A stretch of DNA of 64,000 nucleotides from Pardosa pseudoannulata (Eukaryota > Arthropoda > Arachnida > Araneae > Lycosidae), in assembly GCA_032207245.1 (NCBI GenBank), contig CM063502.1, positions 114,243,230 through 114,307,229 on the forward strand, read 5' to 3'. The notes below the pieces were generated by a model. It saw only the letters and a program-made list of their open reading frames with translations. It was not told where the DNA came from and did not search any database. Positions within the stretch are counted from its first letter, which is position 1, and every line of letters starts with the position of its first letter. This document shows, in pieces, positions 23,166 to 35,900 of this stretch. A program made the position numbers and the translations under genes.

Positions 23166-25031
23166 AAACCAAATGTATATTTAAAAATGGAAGTATTTAC
23201 TTCATAAAAAAGAAAATTTTAAAAATATTTATTTCATTTTAAGCTTGTTTATACAAAAGTACAAAAACAATATATTTTACATTTTTTAAGAAATATGATA
23301 CAGCTAATTCATAAGAACTGTAAACTAAAACCAAATGCATTTTCTTCAAAACAAAACAAATTAATATATGTCTTTGAAGATGCAAATTTCACTAGAAAAA
23401 AATTTTTAAAAACAATTTAGTTTATTTCAAACTTGTTTTTACAAAAGTTCAGTAGTGTTTTAATTAATATTAAGGTATAAGATATTAATCAGAGGCACAG
23501 TACATGACACTTATAACCTAAGAAATATATATAATTTATAAATAATATTCTAATTCATAAATATTTGTAACTTGTAAATAACTATATGACTTATAAATAA
23601 TTACAAATATTAGTCATAAATATTATAATCTTGGGAAAATATGAAAAATTATTTTACCAAAAAGTGGCATTTAATAAATTTAGGTTGTTAAAATTCTCTA
23701 ATACTAAATTTAAAAAAAAAATTGCATTCACAATTATATTTGTAGAAAAAATACTGTCACTTTTCTTTTTTTAACACTTTCACTCTTACATGTCAAATTA
23801 TATTTTATTTCTCTGTTTACTTTTCTGTCTTATGTAATTTATACATTATATATTTATAGAGAGAGAGACAATGCTTGGCATACCGGCAAAACAATATTAA
23901 TAAATAAGACTTAGGGATGAAATGGACATGATTTTACCAGATACCACAGCTTTCTTGCCTTCTGGATACAGATATCTGAACTAAAATTCTTGTTATATTT
24001 TATGTTTTAAATGTGTGTACATATATATGATTTCAAAATAATAAATTTAAAAAATATTTTACATGTATTTAACAAAAACATTTAAAATATAATAAAACTT
24101 AATTTACAAACACTATCTTCTTGAATATGCTTATTAATAATAATGCAGAAAAAATTCTTTTTTTCTTTATTTGTACAATACTCTCATTCAGGAAAACAGG
24201 ACAATCTCAGAAACTCATCAAAAAGTAGCCTCAGTTGTTCTGAAATTAATCATATCATTTCATCCCTAGTTAGACTAATATATAGTTTTCCAGTTTGTAT
24301 TAAGCAAATATAAAGAAACAGAAAAATACAAAACTTCTAAAAGTCAAAGGGTTAAAAAAAAAAACCTCAGTGTTTCTCAAAAGTTCATTATAGAATAACA
24401 AATAGTTCAATTTTTTATCTTGTTAAAACAAAAATACTTTCAGCACCACATGTGAAATTAAAAAAAAACAAACTAATATAGATATTTTATAAATTAAAAG
24501 CTACTCCTAATATTTCTGTTTATTGTTAACATATAAAATGGAAACTTGCCTGAAATTTCAAAATATATAATAATGAAAAAATAGTTTAACTAGCACAAAT
24601 TAAATAATCCCAGCATTTTAACAAAAGAAATATTGGATCATTAGCAAATATTATACACATACAGTTCATTTGCATTTTCTAATCATTCTAAAAAAAATTT
24701 CAATTTTTTCTCTTCTAGCTAGATCTATGAATTAAATGTCTGTTCTTGTCTTCTATAACTAAGAAAAAACAATTTGAAGTTTGTAACATACAACAAAATT
24801 TACATCTGTATACTGTAGAGGGGAAATATAATAAAATAGAGATTATTACAATTGTAAGTGAAAGTGTTAAAGATTTAAAAAAAAAACAATATATGTTGCC
24901 AAAAGCTTCATTTTAACATAACACATGGCTTAATTGCTTTATCTTAAACTTAAAATATTATTACTACCAAATATTAAACATAATTTAGAAAGAGAATTAT
25001 TAACATGAAGTTGTGACTGAAAAGACAACTT

Positions 25032-25063
<32 letters not shown>

Positions 25064-26498
25064 GTCAGTAATCACAATAGAATTTTTCAGAAAGTCAAAA
25101 AGAAGTATATAATGTAGAAATAAATAATTTGAAATACATAAATAAATTAAAAGAAAAAAATCTGAGAAATTTTATACAAAGAAATACTAACAACATTAAA
25201 ATTCCATTAGTTTTATAATTATTATTTATATACACATAAAGTCATATTTATTATTTATATACATATAAAATCATTCTCAAAATCTTAAATAAAAATAAAT
25301 AATTTAAAATACATAAGTTAAAAGAAAAAACTCTGAGTAATTTCATACAAATATTGGAAACATTAAAATTGTCTTAGTTTTATTATATATATAATCTATA
25401 AAATCATTCTCAAAATCTTAAAGCTTCTTTTTATTAATTCTCTAAACAAATATACGAATTCATTATTGTTCATGTTTTCCTAACACAAAAATAACCTATA
25501 ATGTTTTATAACAAGTAATATAATTTAAAATTGTTTACAATAGAAAACCTTCAATATTACATTATGACTTACTAAACAACTTTGATATTTTTGTTGTTTA
25601 TCATTAACAGTTAAAACAATTTTTTAGAAATCCAAAAAGCATTTAATATATAAATACATTAAAAGAAAATTTTGAGAAATTTAAGAGCTCATGGCATAAT
25701 TAACATATACTATAGCTTTTAAAAATTTTAATTACTTTCAAAATTTTAAAACTTTTTCTGGCTGCTAGGAGGTGGATTTGTGAATGAATTCATTGTTATC
25801 CACATAATCCTATCCAAAAAATAACACGCAACAACATAATCCAGGGCTCAATCATGCTTTGACAAGACCCCAGGACAAGGGGTTACTCCAGAGCTCTCCC
25901 TTGCTATCACAAGCATATTAATAAGTACACAAATCAATGTTAGTTAAGGTTTACATACAAAGTACAGCTCCACTATCATTATTTATCATTTACAATTAAA
26001 ATAAAATTTTGCCGGAATTCTAGATGCATATAAAGTAGAAATAAGTCATATTAAATGTATATGTCATATTAAATGAAAATTAAATGTATAAATTAAAAGA
26101 AAATCAGAATAATTTCATAGAAACATTAGTATCATTAGCATATTCAACTAGTTTTTTTAATTAAATTTAAGATTTTAGAACTTTTTTTTTCTGTTGTTTC
26201 AGTTATATATGAATCTATTGCTGTCCACAACTACATAACAGAAAAACATCATAACAAATAGCATAAATCACACCTGTTTTTTGTAGTACAGATATAAAAG
26301 GAAATAGAGGGATATCAAAATTCTGTAAGTGAAAGGATTAAAGAGAAAAAACAACAAGGTTCCCAGGATATTTCATTTTAACATAACTGTTCAGTTACTA
26401 AACCTTATATAACTAAAACACTTTTAGAACAAAGTACATTAGAATTGATACAATCCAAATATTAAAGTATGAATAAAGTGACAACTCTGATATTCCTG

Positions 26499-26504
26499 TT
26501 TATT
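26499..26504 (-). terminator. Candidate NHEJ1 polyadenylation signal
   Basis: First AATAAA on the - strand after the stop codon, about 165 nt downstream. AATAAA is frequent in AT-rich DNA, so this is tentative. Confidence 0.4.
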
Positions 26505-26666
26505 ATTAAAAGTTAAAAAGAAATCCAAAAATTTTGAAGAGAAATTCATAAAAGTGCATAAGGTAGAAAAGTAACTTTAAAAACAAATAAATTAACATAA
26601 AAAGTTCATAAATATAATAACTGGCATTATTAGTGCATCATGCTGTATGGTTCTTTTTTAAAAGAC

Positions 26667-26792
26667 TCAAAACTTTTTTATTTTAGCTATTTTCCATGAT
26701 TTCTGATTAGGCTCTACTTTGGAAGTTTCCACCTTTTTAAGATTTACTGGTTTTCTAGGAACTGGATTCATGATTAATTCTAGTTCCCCTTC
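26667..26792 (-). CDS. NHEJ1: NHEJ1 exon 7 (C-terminal tail, stop)
   Basis: Acceptor TTTTTCTGATAG, then EGELELIMNPVPRKP to WKIAKIKKF and TGA. Lysine-rich with a terminal Phe; matches the position of the Ku-binding tail. Decayed look-alikes of this exon follow downstream. Confidence 0.82.
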   Translation of the reverse strand, partial: EGELELIMNPVPRKPVNLKKVETSKVEPNQKSWKIAKIKKF

Positions 26793-28831
26793 CTATCAGA
26801 AAAATGACAAATAATAAATATTACAAAGAGGAATTTTCACATTTTCTAATTTTATTTTTAAACAATAGAACACAAAAAAGTAACAGTACCTTTTTTTCAT
26901 TTCATTTGGGACCCTAATTAGGAATTTCTAATGAGTTTTATATTGAACTCTGTAACGTCTCTCAAAAACACTACTTTTCCTCCACCTAGTTTGTGACATC
27001 ACAGTTCATGAAAACACTGACAGCCTATGTTGTTTACATGGGAGAAGCTGACTTTATAATTTGTTTCTATTCAAAGAATCGCATAAATAGAAATTTTTTT
27101 TATTATATGTAACATTAAAAAATCATATTCTAAATACGGTATTATGCCACTCTGTATGAATACAATAACTAATTGTAATGAAAAGATATTTTTCAGCTTT
27201 CCAAGATCCCAGTATATGTTAAACTCAGACTAATGCTATGAAAAAAAGATTAAAACCCAAAATATCATAAAACTCATTTCTTTGGATTTGTGAAGACCAT
27301 TTTACTATAATTAAACCTTTGGTTTTTTTTTTAATATGTTAAGAATTGCTGTTAACCAGTACTGTTTTTACTTTTAAAAAAACCCTCATTTTGGAGTATT
27401 TTCACAAAGCTTAGTTACTTTGTAATGAGTTTATGAAAAAGGATATAAATTGCAGAAAATTATTTGATACATAACTTAAAAAATTTATGTATTCTCAAGG
27501 TATTTAAATTTTTTCTTGAGAGATACCTACTTTCTTGAATATAGAGGTTTGCACTGTGATAACTTTCAGTTAAATTAGAGGCTAATTTGAAAAAAAAATG
27601 TATATTTTTTAAAATACTCTACTGATATTACTTAAAAAGTGTAAATTTAATTCCAGAAACTATATATTTTTTATTTAACATATATATTAGGCAATAAAAA
27701 TGTATTAATATTTAACATATAAATCAAAAGTAATACAATCTTTAAATATAAAAAAGTACTATGAAGAATCTGAACAATGCATACATTTCAAAAAGTAATT
27801 TGTGCTTTTTTTTTTTTTTAAATAAATAGTAGAGTGAATATATATATTTATAATTAAAGTACAAACACACAGTATTGATTTCATATTTCAATGCAAATAA
27901 GTAAAATCTGGGTATTAATTTTTTTTAAATTTATACATCATTTTTCCATCTGCCATCAAAAACAGGTTCTATTTACATAAAATATGCCAATGTATATTTA
28001 CTCTTTTCCTATTATGTTTCTTGCTTGTTTAAATTTAGGGGTTCAAGTTATTTGTGAAGCCTATGCTACTCCTAAAATTAACATTGAATCAAAAGTACAC
28101 AGGCTATACTGTTATATGTACATATCAATTTATGCTAATATAATTTTATAAAATTTCTTTATTCATTTTTATAAATAAACTTTAATGCAAGATAGCCGTG
28201 ATTGTTTTAATTAAAAATAATTCATGAGATGAATCTTTTTTGAATGTAAATATAAAATAATTGGTATTTTGCATACAAAAAATGTAAACCTTTAGGAAAG
28301 ATAATAAATGGGGATTTTTTACAATGGTGATCTTTATAATCATACATGATGGGAGGTTTAATACAAGAACGCTTTTTAATATAATATTTCCAACAACATT
28401 ATTAAAATACTTTTCAGATATTTTTTATTTTACTAGATCAAAGTAACATTCACATATAATTTCCAATTAAAAGAAATATAAATAACTTCTCTGATTTTTT
28501 ATTTAAACATTACTATCTATAAGTATAAAACATGATACTGCAACAACAAATGTGTATGTGTGCATAAATATAAATATGTTTGACATGTTGTCAGTGTCTA
28601 CAAACAGAATAGCTGTGGTTAGTATTAATAGAGCACTTAAATATTTAAAGTAAATTAAGATAAATTGAAAAAATGAAAAATTATTTTACATATCTTTAGG
28701 TTTTGATTCCTCATATTTCTGCTTCCATTAAATCTGAATTATTTCCAAAAATGAAAACATTGATATGTTGTAAATTTTTGTGAGATTGTCGGACTGTTTT
28801 TTAGTAAGAGAAACAGTTTATATAAATGTAG

Positions 28832-28867
<36 letters not shown>

Positions 28868-31800
28868 AGATTGATAAAATTATCATAAAGGGTGCAGTAA
28901 AATTAATTGTTGAAGACTAGAAAATTTTAAAATACAAGCAAAGCACAATTCGGAAACATAAAGCACTTGCTCACAAAAATGTCAACATCATGAACTGTCA
29001 TGTCACAACCAATCTCGGAGCGTTTTCAAGTCATGTGGTTTTCCCTTAACTTTAAAATTAATTTTAAAAATAATGGATCTATTTTTTTTTTATTTTTGAG
29101 AACATTTTTAGAATTAATGAGTTTGGAATTAAAAGAAAAATATTAAGTTGTTCCATTCTCCCACATGTACAAATTCCTCATTTTATAGGTAAAAAATAAA
29201 ACTCATTGGAATACATAGCAGACAAATTATTTTTAAGAAAGATCATTTTCTAGTTTTTTGTTTTTTTATACCAGGAACAAATTTTAAAAAGCCCAAATAT
29301 ATTATTTTTGTTGGGAGGGAGGAGAACTCAACACAAACATATTAACTGGGAAAAAAAGATACTTTTAAAATCTGTAACAGCCTAATCAATACATCACAAT
29401 CAATATTTGAATCTTTTAATGAAAGATAGTACCCTATTAATCAGCCAACATTTAAGTATGGCTGAGTTGTTTATGTCACTTCCCTATTCATCTCTGATAG
29501 TACTCCTTCAAGTTATCTTAAAACTTTCTGAATATTCAAGAGCCTATTTCTTTGGAAAGTGTCAAATAACACTTTGGTAATTTTATGAATAAAGTTAACA
29601 GCATTGGAAAATATATGAATAATTTGTGTTTCTTTTTTTTTTCTATATAAGAGCTAATTAGACCAGGATTTATTGCTTAAAACTGATTTTGAATAGCTAC
29701 AATCTGTTACTGGTGCAAAATATTTTTAGGTCTCCATTAAACTATTGTTAAAATTGTTTTCTAAAGTTCTGCATGTATCAACCTGATGTAATACACTGCA
29801 CAGTAAGTATTATTCCAATACAAATGTGGCAGAAGTGACAAAAAAGAAAAATTAAGCCTAAGGTGAGGAGAGATTGAAGTATTTCACTAGTTGCGTTCAC
29901 TGCCAGTTTAACTAATATTTTGGAAGAATTTAATTTTAAAAATAAAATGTGTTATGTCTTGGAACTTTAAATCTTATTTTATCTTTGGCTCCAGTTTTTA
30001 AACATCCACTGATTATTTGCAGTCTTCATGGTAATTTTGTACCAGCTGGTAAATACATTGTGATCCTCTCTGCTAGATTTGAACCTATGTACCAAACAAA
30101 AGTGGTACCAAAAGACCCTGCTGATTTAGCTACTATCCCATAAATTTCCTATTTGCTAAATGAATTTTTAAAAATCATAGAATAAAATTATGTTTATGCA
30201 ATTCAATAAACTTTTCCATATCTTTATATGCCATATTTACACTTATTATTAAAAAAATCCACAGAACTTTCCAGACAACCCAATGTAAAATACACTCATG
30301 TCCATAAATTAAGGATAATTTAGAATCACACAGAAATTGAGCTCTAAAATAAAAATTTCACCTGTAGAATTATCACACACATCTTGAAGAAGAATATGCA
30401 AATTGCAGGAAACCACCAGATGGTGCGGATAGTACATCACAATGACGAGAGTGTATGAAAGGGGTATATAAGGAATGGTAGCAAAGAAGTAAAATTGTTC
30501 ACAAGCGCTTTAAAAGCCTTTTAGTGCAATAACCGCATAGTTATGGCACAAAGGAAGCATTTGGATGATTTTTTGCATGGTAGAATTATCGGACGACTGG
30601 AATGTGGACGTACCCAGCTGGAAGTATCCGAGGAACTTGGAATCGCCCAGAGTGTCATCTCCAGGCTTTGGCAATGATTCAAACATGATGGTAATGTGAG
30701 TAGATGTTACAGCACAGGTCGCCCCCAAGTTACTACGCCGAATGATGACCGGTATTTGGCAGTTACTGTCGAAAGAAACAGACAGAGCACAGCATCAGAC
30801 CTGTCTTGTCAACTCTCTTCAGCTACCGGTACGACAGTTTCAAGGCAGACCGTGTACAGACGCTCAGGGAACATTGGTCTATATGCTCGTAGGCCTGTCA
30901 GATGTGTTCCCCTTACCGCAACTCACTGTCGCCTGTGATTATGCTGGGCTAGAGAGCATGCATTGTGGACACCATAACAGTGGTCTTGTGTGATGTTTTC
31001 TGACGAGTCCAGGTTCAGTTTACATTCTGATTTTCGCCGGACTTTCATATGGAGAGCGCTAGGTACCCGTTACCACCAAGAGAACACCATTGAACGATAC
31101 CATTACGGTAGTGCAGGATGGCTCGTTTGGGGAGGAATTGTTCTTGGTTCCAGAACTGACCTGCATGTTTAGAGTGTAACGATGACAGGCCACATCTATC
31201 GGGATGTCATTCTGGAACAACATGTACGTTTGTTTCGGGGTGCCATGGGTCCTGAATTTCTGTATATGGATGACAACGTCCGACTTCACCGTGCAAACAT
31301 TGTAGATGAATGCCTTTAATCGGAGGATATCACCCGTATGGATTGGCCGGCATACTCAACGGACTTGAATCCAATAGAGCATGTGTGGGACATGCTTAGC
31401 CGACGTATTGCAGCCCGTCAACCCCCTCCCAACTGTCTATCGGAACTTCGGAGGGCATTGCTTGATGAGTGGTGTAATTTTCCCTAAGATCAGATTGATA
31501 ATCTGATACTCAGCATGCGTAGGCATTGTAATGCTTGTATTGCATGATCCGGGAGACATACTCCGTATTAACCATCATACTAACCATGTTATACTGTTTT
31601 CTGTAAATAGGTTCTTTTTTGAAATTTGCTCCAGGGAGTAAAAATTGCAACTTTTATTAATTATGTCAAACATATAGCATCTTTTTTGCTCTTTACCTTT
31701 TGTTTAATAAATAGACTTTACAAATAAGAAAAATTTGTTTTGCTTTTGTCTCTTTCATTGCCTGAACTTCATTATCCGTAATTTATGGACATGAGTGTAA

Positions 31801-32845
31801 AAGAGGAATATAAAAACAGTTGAACAAATTCACTTGAAAATGTTTTACAAAATTTCCTTTAAAATTGTTTAACCTTAGATTTTAATGGTTTAACCTTTTT
31901 GTGCTCAATATACTGTACATAAATTTAGGACCTTATTTTAATATTTTAAATTAAAAAATAAATGAGTTTGGCTTTGGATATTACTGTTTTATTTTACAAC
32001 ACAGAAGCTAAACCTAATGATAGCAAATTAACACTTTAGTCTCACCTAAATATATCATGCCTATGCAAAGTATGCCAGAATAATTTGAAGAATCTGCTAA
32101 GATTTGAGAAAATGCTCATAAAAAACAAAATAAGTTTACTTACTAAATTAAAAAAGTATATGACATAATAAAAAATGATTAATGCCAATTATATTTTAAA
32201 ATTTATTAAAACTCATATGAATTAAATATAAAACATAAAAAATAGAAAAATAAATTTTCTTTTTTAAACAGTATGTGCATAAAACAGATATTGTTTGGTC
32301 ATAGCTTTTTATAACCATGCACTATTGAGTACAAATATAGTAATTAGTTTCTAGAAAATGTCTCATATTGAACTTGTATCTTATTGCTATAGCACATATA
32401 CAGTCTTGGCACAAATCACCACAGAATATACCAAAAAGTAAAATTCATAAACATTTTTAAAATTCTTTTTCAAAGAAATTAAAGTAGACATAATAGTTCA
32501 TAAATTTATTTTATGATTAGGTTCTCTCACGATATCAATAAACATACAGTGATATATTGCTGCCACTTTCAAAAATGTTGTGGATAATATATCATTGCTC
32601 AACACTAACATGGTTAAAATAATTCTGATTATCCACACCACTAACTAGTGTCAATTTTATACGAGTAGACTTATATCCCTAAATTACCAATATCTAGTTG
32701 ATTGTATGTAACAATAAAAAATATACTCCCCCCCCCCCCCACACACACACACACAAACAAAAATTTTAATGTAAAAAATTTTAAAAATTGTTTTATTTCA
32801 TGCTAAGCTTATATATTATAGCTTAATTATCTTATAAACTTCTCT

Positions 32846-32934
<89 letters not shown>

Positions 32935-35900
32935 ATGATTTGGAAATGATAGTCATTATAGTATCTAAGATACATTACAAAAGGGGAATCATCAAAATTT
33001 ATTTTTAACAAGATTAATTTTAGTTAAAAAGTACAGGTTACTTTCAATAATTTCAAATTATATACTTTTAGTTCATCTATAAATTCAATAGCTTTATTTA
33101 TGTTGGATTAAAAGGGAATTTAAAGTAATTTATTCTTTTTCATGCTAAGGTAATGTACTATGGCATAACTTCTTTTAAATTTCTCTTTTTAATATACTAT
33201 GAATGGTATAATATCAATAGTTTGTAAATGATAGCCATAATACTATATAAAATGATTATAAAAAAGGGTCTTCATACAAATCTCTTTTTAAAAAATATTA
33301 TTAATAATTTAAAAGTACAGGTAACTTTCAATAAATTCAAAATAACATACTTTTTCTTCATCTGTAAATTCAACAGCTTGTCCTGTTCTTGGTTTTTTAG
33401 GTAGTTGTATAGCTGGTACATTTTCAGTTTCTTTAATTACTAAGAACATAATATTATTATTACTGTAACGTAGGAAAAAATACTTTAGAACTAATTTGAA
33501 TCTAATAAGTATAAAAATTAACATAGAGTAAGCCATGATGAATAAACTTATATCTCTACAGCTGTTTTTTGCATACTACATACTTGCCCACTGAATAATT
33601 TGTAATTATCACAGAACACATGGAAAGAATATTTACTACCCAGTTTTATTAAAAGAATTACTTATATACATACATAATAAAAGAGATTCAAGTATAAATT
33701 AAATATTTCACTTTTAGATTTACTTAATTTTTTAACTAAGCCAAGACTGTGGTGATAGCAAAAGAAATATTTGTAAAGTTAAAAAAATTGACACTATTTG
33801 CAAAAATGTTTAGAGAACTTAAGTATAGCAGAGGTTTGTAGAAGCAATTTACCTGAGTAACTTACTAGATTTATATGAAAGATAAAACTCTTCATTTGCT
33901 AACATGTAAACCTTTAACTAAACCAATCAATAGGGCTTCAAGGTTTAGATTGCAAAACAATGATACATATTTTGTCACACATGGACTAGTTAGTAGTTAA
34001 CTGTTAGAACTCATAAACTCCCAATAATTGTTAAGACTTTCACTGGTTTCCCCTCATGTCTAACAAATTAAATGCATGAGAGTCTTTTGACATCTATATA
34101 TCAAACTGGACTCATATACCACAAGGCCTTCTAAGCATATCCCAGTGGTAGTTGGCAGACTGTAAATACTAAATCATTAAACATGGCAGACCCCCCCCCC
34201 ACCCACCCACCGAAGCATCCTGCATGCTGCAGGCACTACACGCCAGTGATTGCAGCACAGTTGTGCTGCAATCAGAAGGAAAGAATTTAGAATAGGACTG
34301 GATGCTCTTGCAGATATCTTAACAATGATGCTAAAATTAGTGCCGGTAGTGCGGACCTTGCAGGCTACAACCATAGAGCTACAACCACAGCAGGAGAAAA
34401 TTTATAGTACTTGCACCTTGCAGGCAATAATCTTTTGACATTTAAATATAAAAAATATTTTTTAACTAAATGGCTTGTCAAATGCCTTCATTACACAATT
34501 TGTAAGAATTTTGTTTATACAGTACCACACAGTATCAATGAGTACTATGCCTATACAGAAGTGCCAAAATTGACTTAAATAGAAAAAATAACCAACAGAA
34601 GTACAGGCAATTTTTTGCTATGCGCTTTCATTGTCAACTTAGCTAATTCTTTATAATAACTTTAATTTTTAAATTCTGTAATTCTTTTTAATAAATATTT
34701 TGGTTTGGAGTGCTACAGTCTACTTTTTGGAACATAAGGGCAAATAAGACTGGGACCTACTGCTTAACGCTGATCCCAAATGGCTACAATCATCTAAGCC
34801 ACAGTGAAATTCAAACTAATAAACACTGGTATCAAAGATCAGCCCCCTAACCATTAGGCCATCATTCAGCCCTTTTTAATAAATATGATGTTACCAACTA
34901 ACAGCTATACTAAGTCCTGTGAACTCAGAACAGCTTACAGTTACAAAACTAATGAAAATAGTAACTAAATATTTTCCCCATATGACCAAATAGTGGCTAA
35001 ACTTACTATAGTACACATATGAAGCTCATATCATTTTTAGTTATATTATTAGAAAAATAAACAATACCTGCAATACTATTATCACTAAAACACAGAACAA
35101 TATAGGATATTACATCGATTTAAATGGTAACATTAAATTAGTTTACAGCTACAAATGCAGTAACAAAATCAAGTTAACTTAACATTCTAAAAACTAACAG
35201 GGTTTGCATATTTATAATTTTTTCATTAATTGCTACCCATATTCAGTAAATGGAAATTTTAATACTGCTTTACTGGTAATTTACCAATATTTTTTTTAAA
35301 TAACAATAAATGGTACTAAGTACATATATTGAATAATGCTATATATAAAATGTAAACAATTACCAATAAAATGTTTTTTAAATGCTAAAATTAAAACATA
35401 AACATACAAAGAGTAATACAGAGCCACAGTTGCTCACTCAGCAAAGCCAGTGATATCATAAGTGAAAAGTTGCAGGTTTAGGACCTGAAACGGCCTAAGA
35501 TCTGCCATGTTCATTAAAGGGACTGGGGTTTTGTAAAATATGTTTGTGGTTACAATGTCCTCCAGGTTCTCAAACGATACCTCTGGGGTGGCAGGACAAG
35601 CCTGGGGCATCTTTTGCTTGGCTCCTGCTTCTAAATTACAAGGACCCAGCCGGAGTAATGTTTAATATAAAATGTAAGCAATTATCAAAAAAATATTTTT
35701 TAAATGCTGAAATTGAATGTAAACATACGTAGAATAATACAGAGATGTGGTAGCTCAGTTGGCAAAGGCAGAAATCTTGTTATTGAAAGGTTGCAGGTTC
35801 GGGACCCGAGCAGGCCTAAAATCTGCCATGTTCATTAAAGGTGACTGGGGCACGTAAAATATGTTAACGTAAAATATGTTGTGGTCACAATTTCCTCCAG

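Larger units (their letters stand above)
23774..26850 (-). repeat. Degenerate tandem array including NHEJ1 terminal-exon look-alikes
   Basis: Several units of roughly 300-700 bp share ordered blocks: a TTAAMMCTTTCACTTACA-type end (read on either strand near 23774, 24350, 24870, 26335), CATTTTAACATAAC, ATTAAAAGAAAA followed by TGAGAAATTT or similar, and a segment resembling NHEJ1 exon 7. Exon-7-like segments with an intact-looking acceptor (TTTTTCTNNTAG type, - strand) lie near 24717-24775, 25432-25490, 25755-25815 and 26180-26245. The real exon is at 26667-26792. Similarity is modest and judged by eye. Alternatives are a TTAA-flanked transposon cluster that the exon overlaps, or biased AT composition. 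Confidence 0.5.
27000..30292. other. NHEJ1 intron 6, proximal half
   Basis: AT-rich intronic sequence with a short (TA)n at 28837-28865 and SINE scraps at 29645-29715 and 30045-30145. No exon with matching phase or family resemblance was seen. Confidence 0.5.
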
